Assembly (NCBI GenBank): GCA_026707945.1
Contig: JAPOVV010000077.1
Span: forward strand, 124,001-188,000
Length of the DNA stretch: 64,000 nt
Origin: Gammaproteobacteria bacterium
Lineage (GTDB): Bacteria; Pseudomonadota; Gammaproteobacteria; Pseudomonadales; Azotimanducaceae
Direction: 5' to 3'
Position 1 is the stretch's first letter; each line of letters starts with the position of its first letter. Shown in pieces: positions 16,376 through 25,186 of the stretch. The notes under the pieces were generated by a model that saw nothing but the letters and a program-made list of their open reading frames with translations, did not search any database and was not told the origin of the DNA. The translations under genes were made by a program, and so were the position numbers.

Positions 16376-18514
16376 ATGGCTCTACCTGGAGCGACTCGCG
16401 GTCCTCGACTCGTCAGCAAGCTCTTTCTCATAGGGCTCGTGCTGCTGGCAGTGCCATGGTTGTCCTATGTACAGCTCGTCGAAATGGAACGACTACTAAT
16501 CCAAGGACAACAAAACGCGCAGCTACTTATCGCTCGCGGCGTCGCCGCGTTGTTCAATGAGCGGGATGATCTTTTCAATGAACTCCCTGTGAGATTGGAG
16601 GAATATGAGTCGCTTTACGCCGTGCCACTGTATGAGTCCATTCGAATTGACGGTTCAGTAGTCGACTGGGACGAAGCCGCGCTAAAAGGAAGTCGTCGGT
16701 TTAGTCAGCAAGGCGAAACAGACGCATCTTTTGAGTTGAACCTCGGAGAGCAGGTCAACGAGCTCTATGGCTATCTCGATATCAAGGATGACATAGCCGT
16801 CTATCGAAATCAGTCGGATCTCAGCCTAAACACGGCTGATCACGTACGCATCGAATTTACTGATACCACCGGACAGCGTGCACGAATTGCATTGACGTTC
16901 TCGACACCGGGATTTGGGACCGGCTATCTGATGACGACTGATTGGCGAACACCGCTCGACTGGACGCCGATCAACGACGTGATCGGATCTTTGGAACGGA
17001 GCAACGACGGCTATCAGGTTGAATTTCGGATGCCCATCGCGAAGATGGCTCACGGGCGCGATTTCCACATTTCTTTCGTAGATGTCGACGATGTAGATTC
17101 CCGCCAGCAGCGCGCGATCGTTACGACGGCGGCAGCTTCACCCGACATGAAACTCAACTTAGTCGTATTGAGATCCATTGAAGCGATGGATCTCATTGCA
17201 GGTCTTGAGTATGTAGATACCAAGATAGTCGTATACGACCAGCAGCAGCGTGTTCGTGGTGAAAGCGACCCCGACACGTCAACGCGCAACAACGAAGGCA
17301 CGGCTGCGACAGGTCTTATGAGTGGTTTCGAGTTTATTCGCCCCCTAGTCCACCTTTTGACGCTGGGTGAAACGTGGACCGAGTTTTCGGTAGAAGACTC
17401 GAGAGAGCGATTTAGTCGTGCTATTGAGGATGCATTAGCTGGCAACCCTACGGCAATTCGACATTTATCCGATGCGGGTATACCGACGGTAATGGCAGCG
17501 TATCCCATTCGCTCGCAGAACGAAACACTCGGTGCCGTCACGATTGAATCCGATATCAATCAAATCCTATCGTTTCAACAGTCCGCACTGCGTCATATCG
17601 TATTCGTATCCGGATTGACGTTGCTGTTTATTCTCGTCGTAACGGTCGGATTCTCTGCCCGCTTGGCGTATCGAATTAGACGATTGCGTCGGGAAGCGGC
17701 GGGGGCGATTGATGAATACGGGCGATTGACCCGTACCTCCCTCGAAGCCGAGGTACATGCAGGAGACGAAATTGGGGATCTCGCTCGCGCGATCGACAGC
17801 ATGCTGACACGTCTAAAGGAGCATAGTGCATTTGTCGAACGCATGCCCCGCACTTTACGTCATGAGGTCAACAATCCACTCAATACACTCAGCACGTCAC
17901 TAGAAAACTTAGGTCAAGCCGAAACCCAAGCTGAGCGGGAGGAGTGCATCAACAGTGCGCAACGAGGTGTCCAACGCATCGGTGCCATCGTGCAAAATCT
18001 TGCTGACGCATCGAATCTCGAAGATGCACTTCGAAGTGAAGAACGCGAACCGTTCGACATTCAAGGACTCTTGAAAAGCTATGTCGAAAACTTGAATCGT
18101 GGTCGTGATACACCGCTGTTCGTTTATAGCGGCGTTAGGGAACCGGCGATGGTTTCAGGTTCGGATATCCACATCGAGCAAATGATGGACAAGATCGTCG
18201 ACAACGCCATTGATTTCCATCGACCGAACAGCCAGATCAAAATAAAACTCGAGGCATTCGAAAACCTAGTGAGAATTACAGTCGGAAATCGTGGTCCTAC
18301 ACTCGGTGAAAGCACTCACTTAATGTTTGAACGTTTGGTCAGCCGGCGAAGCAGCAAATCGACATCGCACTTCGGTCTCGGTCTCTATATCGTTCGAGTG
18401 ATCGCAGAATATCACGGTGGAACCGTTAGGGCGTTCAATCTACGTGATCAATCTGGCGTCCTCATCACGGTACAGCTACCGAGATTTCGTGCGTCACTTG
18501 CTAGCGCGGCTTAG
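16376..18514 (+). CDS. pdsS: Sensor histidine kinase, PdsS-like
   Basis: A 712-residue inner-membrane kinase. An N-terminal membrane helix (about 15-32) is followed by a long periplasmic region. Its centre, about 150-235 (DHVRIEFTD, ALTFSTPGFGTGY), reads like a CBM9-type carbohydrate-binding fold. A second helix (about 405-425) and a HAMP linker come next. The dimerisation box RTLRHEVNNPLNTLSTSLEN has phosphoacceptor H496, and the ATPase domain has FGLGLYIVR near 667. This layout corresponds to the histidine kinase of the dedicated sortase system (TIGR03785). Probable partner is the regulator just upstream. Ligand unknown; the CBM9-like part suggests glycan sensing. Confidence 0.87.
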   Translation: MALPGATRGPRLVSKLFLIGLVLLAVPWLSYVQLVEMERLLIQGQQNAQLLIARGVAALFNERDDLFNELPVRLEEYESLYAVPLYESIRIDGSVVDWDEAALKGSRRFSQQGETDASFELNLGEQVNELYGYLDIKDDIAVYRNQSDLSLNTADHVRIEFTDTTGQRARIALTFSTPGFGTGYLMTTDWRTPLDWTPINDVIGSLERSNDGYQVEFRMPIAKMAHGRDFHISFVDVDDVDSRQQRAIVTTAAASPDMKLNLVVLRSIEAMDLIAGLEYVDTKIVVYDQQQRVRGESDPDTSTRNNEGTAATGLMSGFEFIRPLVHLLTLGETWTEFSVEDSRERFSRAIEDALAGNPTAIRHLSDAGIPTVMAAYPIRSQNETLGAVTIESDINQILSFQQSALRHIVFVSGLTLLFILVVTVGFSARLAYRIRRLRREAAGAIDEYGRLTRTSLEAEVHAGDEIGDLARAIDSMLTRLKEHSAFVERMPRTLRHEVNNPLNTLSTSLENLGQAETQAEREECINSAQRGVQRIGAIVQNLADASNLEDALRSEEREPFDIQGLLKSYVENLNRGRDTPLFVYSGVREPAMVSGSDIHIEQMMDKIVDNAIDFHRPNSQIKIKLEAFENLVRITVGNRGPTLGESTHLMFERLVSRRSSKSTSHFGLGLYIVRVIAEYHGGTVRAFNLRDQSGVLITVQLPRFRASLASAA

Positions 18515-18523
18515 GTGTTCCAC

Positions 18524-19429
18524 CTAATTCAGATAAAACGGCGCTTCTAACGAAGGTAGACCTTCGCAGCGAACAAGCTCTTTTTCCAGCATATACAAAA
18601 CTGCAGCATAGACGCTTCGAGCAGCGGCAGGATGCAGTCGTTGATCCACATCACTATACATGATGGGCACCATCTCAGCAATGTGATGCCGCCTTTGCTT
18701 TAGTTGCTCGATAATCTGGTCTTCACGTTCAAGTCGATGTGCGACAAACGCCTCTACATGCGTCTGTGGTTGAGTAATCGCCGGTCCATGAGTAGGCCAA
18801 TAAGTCTCGTCGGAATTCGCTAACAGCAATTCGAGGCTCTCCATGTAGCTGGCCATGTCGCCGTCAGGTGGTGAAATCACGCTAGTAGACCAACCCATCA
18901 CGTGATCGCCCGTAAACAACACACGCTCGCTCGCCAACCTATAACAGATGTGGTTGGACGTGTGTCCTGGCGTATAGACGCATTCAACTTCCCAATCGCC
19001 ATCGCCAATGCGATCGCCATGTCGTACATGCTCGTCCGGCCGGAACGCCATATCGCCACCTTCCTCAACAACGACCTCGTCCTCCGTGTTTTTTCCTGCG
19101 CCATGGGGACCAAAACCAAATGTGCGAGCGTCACAGTGTTCGCGAAGCAATTCGGTCGCAGGCGAATGGTCGTTATGCGTGTGCGTGATTAGGATCGACG
19201 TGATTTGTTCGCCTTGTGTAGCCGCGAGGATCGCATCGACATGGCGTGGATCGCGCGGTCCCGGATCGATAACGGCGACGCGCCCACGACCAACAATGTA
19301 GGTACCGGTCCCAGTGTAAGTAAATGCACTTGGATTCTTGGCAACCACGCGTCGTATTTGTGGGCTCAATTGATCGCACTTGCCGTACTCGAATTCGATG
19401 TCCCTAACAAACGGGATATTCGTCGCCAT
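18524..19429 (-). CDS. MBL-fold metallo-hydrolase, LACTB2-like
   Basis: A beta-lactamase-fold hydrolase with the two-metal motif HTHNDHSPA, a further histidine in TPGHTSNHICY, aspartate in TGDHVMG and the final THGPAI histidine. The last 60 residues form a small winged-helix tail (QRRHHIAEM, AAARSVYAAVLYMLE) as in the LACTB2/ribonuclease-like branch. Length 301. The substrate could be RNA or a thioester; sequence alone does not decide. It is convergent with the histidine-kinase gene (9 bp) and is followed, on its upstream side, by the kinase/MORN unit read in the same direction. Confidence 0.9.
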   Translation of the reverse strand: MATNIPFVRDIEFEYGKCDQLSPQIRRVVAKNPSAFTYTGTGTYIVGRGRVAVIDPGPRDPRHVDAILAATQGEQITSILITHTHNDHSPATELLREHCDARTFGFGPHGAGKNTEDEVVVEEGGDMAFRPDEHVRHGDRIGDGDWEVECVYTPGHTSNHICYRLASERVLFTGDHVMGWSTSVISPPDGDMASYMESLELLLANSDETYWPTHGPAITQPQTHVEAFVAHRLEREDQIIEQLKQRRHHIAEMVPIMYSDVDQRLHPAAARSVYAAVLYMLEKELVRCEGLPSLEAPFYLN

Positions 19430-19474
19430 GTGGAATTGGAAGCAAAAATAGAAATGCGATTTTAGGCGTGTGTT

Positions 19475-21646
19475 TTATGGAGTCGCATCCATCGCGACTT
19501 GTGCTGCTAACGTGGAATAGGTAGTCGCTACGTCGTCAAGGCCAAATGTTCGCGCATCTGACGCTACAGCCGACAATCGTGCCACACATTCAGTGAAAAG
19601 TTCGCTGATACGAGCGTTCGACGCATCCAATTGTCGAGCGTTGCGAAGCGCGACTAGTGCATTGTTATTGGATGGCTCGGTGATATATCCATCCGCGATC
19701 AGACGCTCTGCCAATACGACAAAGTCTGCCGCTTCAGAGATGTTGTCCAGTTCACTTGCCAACGACGATTCCATCTGCATGATCGAAGCTGGATAGAGAC
19801 CTACGGTTTTGGCACGCTCAATGATGTGACGAATCTCACCGAATTCACGAGACTGTAAATGCTCATCGAATTGCGCAACCACTAAGTTACTCACAGCGGC
19901 CAAACCACGGAGTGCGATTTCGTTGTCCGGGTCCGTGGTCAACACACTATGGAAGAGCATTGCTGCATTCCGCTGAGGTGGGTCAATCAGTTGTCCGGCG
20001 CGGCTCAAATCGCTAGCCTCTGCGAGACGATCCGCTATCTCTTCCTGAAGCGTCGCAGCACGCTGTATTCGTTCACGTACCGTCGCCAACTCAAAGTAGC
20101 TTGAATTAGCAAGTCCCGCTTTGCTCAACGAGTCCATAGCTGCTTGGAGGTTTCCCAACTCAATCTCCCGCGTCGCAACAGCGGAAAAGTGTGCTGCTAA
20201 CTTGTCAAGCTCACTTGCCGCGACAATACTTGCCGGATACAGTCTTATTACCTCTCGAAATTGACCTAACGCGATTTCAGCAGAAGCTTCTGGCTGATGT
20301 GCGTTGACTCGCAACAAAGCGAGTGTATCGGTCTGCAGTTGCAACGCATAGCGTCGTGTCTGGAGTTCGTCAAACATCGTCTGCAAACGACTATCGTCAG
20401 GAAAAATCTCGAGAAGGTCGTCGAGGCGATTCTGTGCGATGTTTAGATCATTCTGGGTAAGTGCTGCGGCGAAATCGTCCTCCCAGCTGATTCTTGCACT
20501 ATTGATAGCTTCTATCGCGTCCTCATCCTCGGGCTCGATAACAAGCACAGCTTCGTAAGCAGCAACGATGGAAGGTAAATTCTGATTCGGATCCGCAACT
20601 AGTGCTTCTGCATTTAATCGCGCCTCAACGAGAGCCGCATTCTCCAAAATCCCGTACTCGGCGAGTACCCGTTTAGTTACTGGGATTTCGTAAAGTCCAA
20701 CCGCGAAGCTCCAGAGTCCGACAACGAACACGGTATACACCACGGTCCAATGAACGGCAGACGCTCTGCGGAGTGCGCGTGACCGCTCGCTTGATGAATC
20801 GTTAGCCTCCGGATAGGCGGGAAGTACCGCCGAGATTTCTGCAGTCGAAATGAGGTCAGATTTAACAGCGACCGTGTTCAAATTCCCCATCGCATTGAGC
20901 GAATCCAGTGCATTTTTGACCTGCGAGATACTTGGTATACGATCTTGAGGGTCGTATGCCACCATGCGTTCGATCAAATCCTGAAACGTCGCATGTTGAG
21001 GTCCAAACGGAGGTAGCGCATCAGTAGCACCCCGCGTGCGTGGCTCATCGGAATCAGCCCAACGCCAAGGAAGATCGCCATTCAAAATGCGGTACAGCAG
21101 CATCCCGAGACTGAATATGTCACACTGCGCGCTCAATGGCTCACCGCGAACAACTTCCGGTGCACTGTAGCCAGGCGTGAATCGACGCTCGAGTTGGTCA
21201 GGCTCAAAGTAGCTACAGTCGATCAACACGGGCGACCCCATATCGTCAAACACTACGTTCGCGGGCTTGATATCACCGTGAGTTCGGTCGTGAGAGTGCA
21301 GGGCGGCCAATGCATCACAGATGGATATCGCAATGCGCATCATCCTTGCCATCGACAAACCAGACGCTAGCATGTCTCCGAGACTCCCACCCGGGTAATA
21401 AGGTGTTACAACGTAGGCGCTCGACCCAAGTAGCCCTACGTCTACGATCTCGCAGAGGTTAGGGTGACGTATCGTTCGTAACGATTCAAGGGTCTCAACG
21501 TATCGATTCTGACTTTCGGGATCGCTGTCGAACGCTTGAATCCGCACGACAAAATGTCCCAATTGTTGCTCACCCGTTGCCAAATGAAGTTCGTGATTAG
21601 CACTGGCCTCTATGCGCTCGGTTAGCTGATACCCAGAGATTTCCAT
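19475..21646 (-). CDS. Membrane-anchored Ser/Thr kinase-like protein with atypical ATP site and TPR-like C-terminus
   Basis: Residues 5-250 follow a eukaryotic-type kinase fold: HPNLCEIVDVG (61-71), catalytic loop HGDIKPAN (123-130) with D125 and N130, SAPEV (161-165) and DIFSLGMLLY. Several ATP-binding residues deviate. The glycine-rich loop is replaced by RIEASANHELHLA, the VAIK lysine position appears to be R35 (FVVRIQ), and DFG reads DCS (143-145). One membrane helix spans 299-319. The outer part (about 330-723) is alpha-helical, in repeats resembling TPRs. It may be a weak or pseudo-kinase that works as a scaffold. The MORN gene stop codon is immediately followed by this ATG (TAGATG), so the two are translationally coupled. 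Confidence 0.88.
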   Translation of the reverse strand: MEISGYQLTERIEASANHELHLATGEQQLGHFVVRIQAFDSDPESQNRYVETLESLRTIRHPNLCEIVDVGLLGSSAYVVTPYYPGGSLGDMLASGLSMARMMRIAISICDALAALHSHDRTHGDIKPANVVFDDMGSPVLIDCSYFEPDQLERRFTPGYSAPEVVRGEPLSAQCDIFSLGMLLYRILNGDLPWRWADSDEPRTRGATDALPPFGPQHATFQDLIERMVAYDPQDRIPSISQVKNALDSLNAMGNLNTVAVKSDLISTAEISAVLPAYPEANDSSSERSRALRRASAVHWTVVYTVFVVGLWSFAVGLYEIPVTKRVLAEYGILENAALVEARLNAEALVADPNQNLPSIVAAYEAVLVIEPEDEDAIEAINSARISWEDDFAAALTQNDLNIAQNRLDDLLEIFPDDSRLQTMFDELQTRRYALQLQTDTLALLRVNAHQPEASAEIALGQFREVIRLYPASIVAASELDKLAAHFSAVATREIELGNLQAAMDSLSKAGLANSSYFELATVRERIQRAATLQEEIADRLAEASDLSRAGQLIDPPQRNAAMLFHSVLTTDPDNEIALRGLAAVSNLVVAQFDEHLQSREFGEIRHIIERAKTVGLYPASIMQMESSLASELDNISEAADFVVLAERLIADGYITEPSNNNALVALRNARQLDASNARISELFTECVARLSAVASDARTFGLDDVATTYSTLAAQVAMDATP

Positions 21647-22534
21647 CTAGTCCGACGACTCCCCGGCGAGAGAACTGATGATTCCTGAAACCATATGACC
21701 TACGACGAATCGGCCGTTATTGATGTAGGCCAGACCATCCAACCTAACAGCCGTCCCTGTCCCGTGCGCCAACCCGTTAATACACTGGTTGCTCTCGAAC
21801 ATCCAACGATAACCCTCAATCTCTAGTCGACAACGACTCACTTCAGCGAGAGGTTTCCGCACGACCAACTCGCCAGCATTCCATTGCTGGAATTCCTTTA
21901 TCCCGTCCGCGTATTCGAACACACCATCCCCGTGCCGCTGATTCGACTCGAAGAAACCACGATAACTTGACCCGTCCGCGTTGTCATAAATGCCAAAACC
22001 ATGTCGTTCGTTCTGTCGAAACGCCCCAGTGTACCTTCTCCCGTCTGGCCAGATCATCACGCCGAGACCGTGACGTTTGCCGTCCTCGATCGTCCCGGTG
22101 TACGAGACGTTACCGTTTTGCCAAAAGAACGTCCCAGTTCCCGTAATAGCGTTCGCGTTGAACGTACCAACATATACATCGCCGTTCGGCCATTCCAACG
22201 TACCGTAGCCCTGCATCTGACCTTCAATGAATGTGCCTTGATAGCGTCGTCCGTCCGCAAATGACAATATTTCGTCGTTACCTGAAGGGAGATTGTTCGC
22301 GAACTCGCCCTCATAAACCGAGCCGTCAGCGTATGTGAGTTTGCCGAACCCTTCGCGTAAACCGTTAACCAGCGGTCCTTCGTATACATCCTCAGTAGAT
22401 TTCGATTCCACCTCCGCATCTTGTGCGATTACATCAACGTTCAATGGCAATACGGTCGCAACCGTGAACAACACAACGTAAAGCTGCTTTAAGGCGCTCC
22501 TTACACTTCGCACTCCCGTTTGCGTTCGAGTCAT
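21647..22534 (-). CDS. Secreted MORN-repeat protein
   Basis: The reading frame is open further upstream to 22783, but residues before the ATG at 22534 show no domain and overlap the divergent TauE gene. From this ATG, a signal peptide follows (MTRTQTGVRS start, hydrophobic VVLFTVATVLPL, cleavage near VIAQDA). About 295 residues remain, with roughly seven MORN repeats of the form YxGxFxxGxxxGxGxxxWPDG (for example DGRRYTGAFRQNERHGFGIY). The C-terminal ~75 residues hold four cysteines' worth of non-repeat sequence, including CRLEIEGYRW and NQCINGLAHGTG. MORN proteins often scaffold membranes or proteins. Coupled to the downstream kinase, whose TPR-like domain probably faces the same compartment. 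Confidence 0.85.
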   Translation of the reverse strand: MTRTQTGVRSVRSALKQLYVVLFTVATVLPLNVDVIAQDAEVESKSTEDVYEGPLVNGLREGFGKLTYADGSVYEGEFANNLPSGNDEILSFADGRRYQGTFIEGQMQGYGTLEWPNGDVYVGTFNANAITGTGTFFWQNGNVSYTGTIEDGKRHGLGVMIWPDGRRYTGAFRQNERHGFGIYDNADGSSYRGFFESNQRHGDGVFEYADGIKEFQQWNAGELVVRKPLAEVSRCRLEIEGYRWMFESNQCINGLAHGTGTAVRLDGLAYINNGRFVVGHMVSGIISSLAGESSD

Positions 22535-22535
22535 A

Positions 22536-23351
22536 GTGGATCCCGTCCTATTGGTATTGATCTGCCTCTGCATTGGCTCGATCGCGGGTTTCCTTGGTGG
22601 CTTATTGGGTTTAGGCGGTGGCGTAATCGTTGTCCCAGCGCTCATATTGCTCTTCGACACCGTGGGCACGTTTGATGCAGCCGAATATCCGGAGAACACC
22701 GTCGTGCTCGTCACACTTGGAACATCAATGGCATCGATCGTCTTCACGACGCTTTCATCGTCAATTGCACAGTTTCGTCGCAATGCGGTGGACTGGGAAA
22801 TCGTAAAAAACTGGGTTGTTTATCTGATTCTAGGCGTATTGCTCGCAACCGTAATTGCAACGCATCTTCCGGCCGCTGCTACCAAGTTGTTTATCGGCCT
22901 GTTTATCGCCGCTATTGCAACAGTCATGATCACAAATTGGGTACCAAAGATTCGAAACGGACCGCCTGGTCGTGGTGTAACCGGCATGCTCGCTTCAGTG
23001 GGGGGTGTGATTTGCGGTCTGGCTGGTATCGGCGGCGGCAACGTCGTTGTACCGACACTCTTGTTCTTCAATACGAAGGTCGTCACCGCCACGGCGGCGG
23101 CGAGCACGCTTGGTATTGCGATCTCAGTCGCAGGAACGATTGGATATATCTTAAACGGGTTACCAGTCGACGTTCCCCAGGCGATTGGATACGTCTATCT
23201 TCCCGCATTGATTCCGCTGGCGATCGCATGTTCCTTGTGTGCCCCAATCGGTGTTCATGTTGCTCACAGCGTGCAAGGACATAACCTGCGTCGCGTATTC
23301 GGTATTGTGATGTATTTCGTAGCGGCGAGAATGATTTACAGCGCGTTTTGA
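22536..23351 (+). CDS. TauE/SafE family anion (sulfite/organosulfonate) transporter
   Basis: A 271-residue inner-membrane protein with about eight helices in two repeats. The first repeat carries GGLLGLGGGVIVVPAL, the second GLAGIGGGNVVVPTLL, both diagnostic of TauE/SafE. These proteins usually export sulfite, sulfoacetate or similar anions. GTG start at 22536, one base from the start codon of the divergent MORN gene, with no visible Shine-Dalgarno sequence. The 3' end overlaps the pyruvate-kinase gene on the other strand by 16 bp. Substrate unknown. Confidence 0.9.
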   Translation: MDPVLLVLICLCIGSIAGFLGGLLGLGGGVIVVPALILLFDTVGTFDAAEYPENTVVLVTLGTSMASIVFTTLSSSIAQFRRNAVDWEIVKNWVVYLILGVLLATVIATHLPAAATKLFIGLFIAAIATVMITNWVPKIRNGPPGRGVTGMLASVGGVICGLAGIGGGNVVVPTLLFFNTKVVTATAAASTLGIAISVAGTIGYILNGLPVDVPQAIGYVYLPALIPLAIACSLCAPIGVHVAHSVQGHNLRRVFGIVMYFVAARMIYSAF

Positions 23352-24778
23352 GACGGTACCGGCATCTGTAGTTGCCGAATCTGAATTGAGGCTTTGCCTC
23401 CAAGTCCTACTGCATCACTTACGACCACCATGGGTGAGCCTTCGGGCAGTTTCTCGCGCCGAAGCAATGACTTAATGCAACGTTGGATGGTCTTCTCTGG
23501 ATTGCTGCTGAAATCTATACGGTATGCATATACCCCACGATTGAGCGCTAAACGGCGTCGTGTGTGACTTTCGTTGCTAAATGCAAAAATAGGTACGGTC
23601 GGAGGTGCGCAATTCGTCAGGATATCTGCCGTCCACCCACTTCGTGTAATCACGATGATCCCGGTTGCAGAAATCCGCTCTGCGAGTTCAACAGCTGACC
23701 ACGCGAGTTGCTGACGATGGCTGTCACTTGATTGCGAACGCGCGAAACGAAGTCCCGGCAGCTGTTCCTGTGCTTCAGCAACGCGACGTACGTATTCAAC
23801 CGCTCGCACCGGATATGCGCCAATACTCGTTTCGGCACTCAAGAGAATCGCGTCCACTTCCTGTTCGACCGCGTTCGCAACATCGTGCACTTCAGCACGC
23901 GTTGGAATCGGGTGTTCAACCATCGACTCGAGCATATGCGTGGCAACGATGCAACGACGACCTGCTCTGATCGTCTTTTCAACAATGGTTCGCTGCAGAA
24001 ACGGCAATTCGGCCATGTCCGTTTCGATGCCGAGATCACCACGAGCTACCATCACTCCGTGAGCTTCGTTAGCAATCTCCTCAATGTTGTCGACACCTTC
24101 CTGGTTTTCGATCTTTGCGATGATCTTTACCCATCGATGGCGTTCACCTATGACTTCCCGCATTTCACGTATGTCATCAGCGGTTCTCACAAACGATTGC
24201 GCAACGTAGCTAATCGCGTTTTCGACTCCAAATCGAATATCGTCCACGTCTTTAGACGTGATCGACGGCAACTTTACATGTACGCCAGGTAGATTAACGT
24301 GCTTGTGACTCTCGAGTACGCCACCATCAACAACTCGGCACATCAGGGCATCCTGTTCGCAGGACTCGACCCGTAGATTTATTAGTCCATTGTCCAGCCG
24401 AATCGTATCACCAACCATGACATGATCATTGAAGTCTGGATAGTTGACTTCTATACAAGGCGAAGCAGTTTCGGCTGCACCATTTGCAGATGAAGAAATC
24501 CACGCATCGTCACCGCGCCGGAGCTTCATGGGCATCTCCAATTGACCCGTTCGAATCTCTGGTCCGGAGGTATCGAGCAATATCGGCACGGTGTAAGGCG
24601 AATTGCGGTTAAGAGTACCTACCCACCGGATCGCTCGTTCCGCATCCTCGTGACCCGAGTGGGACATGTTGATACGAAGCACGTTCATACCCGCTTCATA
24701 CATGCCCTTAATGGTTTCCCAGCTATTTGAAGCCGGTCCCACGGTACAAATGATCTTAGTGCGTCGCATGTGAGTCAC
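23336..24778 (-). CDS. pyk: Pyruvate kinase
   Basis: Converts phosphoenolpyruvate and ADP to pyruvate and ATP, the last step of glycolysis. Visible motifs: RTKIICTVGPAS (5-17), NMSHSGHEDAE, KIIAKIENQEGV with the catalytic lysine, MVARGDLGIE, and the AEVHDVANAV/LLSAETSIGAYPV region. Two unusual residues stand out: the normally DTKGPEIRTG segment reads DTSGPEIRTG, and ATQMLESM reads ATHMLESM. Length 480 includes the C-terminal allosteric domain. ATG at 24778 or 24769 could serve as start. It stands alone, overlapping the TauE gene tail to tail. Confidence 0.95.
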   Translation of the reverse strand: MTHMRRTKIICTVGPASNSWETIKGMYEAGMNVLRINMSHSGHEDAERAIRWVGTLNRNSPYTVPILLDTSGPEIRTGQLEMPMKLRRGDDAWISSSANGAAETASPCIEVNYPDFNDHVMVGDTIRLDNGLINLRVESCEQDALMCRVVDGGVLESHKHVNLPGVHVKLPSITSKDVDDIRFGVENAISYVAQSFVRTADDIREMREVIGERHRWVKIIAKIENQEGVDNIEEIANEAHGVMVARGDLGIETDMAELPFLQRTIVEKTIRAGRRCIVATHMLESMVEHPIPTRAEVHDVANAVEQEVDAILLSAETSIGAYPVRAVEYVRRVAEAQEQLPGLRFARSQSSDSHRQQLAWSAVELAERISATGIIVITRSGWTADILTNCAPPTVPIFAFSNESHTRRRLALNRGVYAYRIDFSSNPEKTIQRCIKSLLRREKLPEGSPMVVVSDAVGLGGKASIQIRQLQMPVPSQNAL

Positions 24779-25186
24779 GAGAATTGCTCGATTAATAGAA
24801 ATCGACTATGACGAGCACGGGTGAGAGTTGAAAGGAAGCCGTCCATGGCATCCACCCCTGATGTACGAATGGGAATCGAGGCATCTAGCCCGACGTGCTT
24901 CATGCACGCCATTCCGCATTGATGTGAGAATCATAGTACGCAAGCTACTTTTTAGCTTGCGTTTAGACCAAAAAATCGCGACTTTCGACCAACGATGACG
25001 AAAAAAGCGTGCACCGAGCGCTAACTCAACTGAGAATCGTCACTTATCTAGTGCGATCCTCCGACAACAAATTTGCCGGCGCTTCAAGAAGCACAAGACG
25101 ACAAACACAAACTCAGGCAAGAACTGGACGAATTCTGAGAGAGAATGAACAGTTAATGTTCATGCCAACATGAACTGATACGTTGC
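24779..25186. other. 408-bp intergenic region between pyk and an acyl-CoA dehydrogenase
   Basis: On the minus strand this is the 3' side of the acyl-CoA dehydrogenase and the 5' side of pyk, so it should hold a terminator and the pyk promoter. It contains the perfect hairpin at 24938-24962. A possible 25-codon ORF on the plus strand (24845-24922) is preceded by AAAGGAAG at good spacing. Near 25080-25130 one plus-strand frame reads ALQEAQDDKHKLRQELDEF then stop, which looks like a leftover of a helical coding sequence. None of these is convincing as a gene. Confidence 0.5.
24938..24962. repeat. Perfect 10-bp inverted repeat (hairpin)
   Basis: ACGCAAGCTA, loop CTTTT, TAGCTTGCGT. In RNA of either strand this forms a stable stem with a 5-nt loop. 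The following T tract is short on both strands, so it is a weak intrinsic terminator at best. On the minus strand it would lie 225 nt past the acyl-CoA dehydrogenase stop and before pyk. Confidence 0.6.

Noticed and set aside
22535-22783. N-terminal extension of the MORN protein
   Set aside because: The extra 83 codons carry no domain, precede a good signal peptide and overlap the conserved start of the TauE gene on the other strand.
24549-24570. tRNA-like GTTCGAATC sequence inside pyk
   Set aside because: No surrounding cloverleaf; it lies within a well-conserved coding region.
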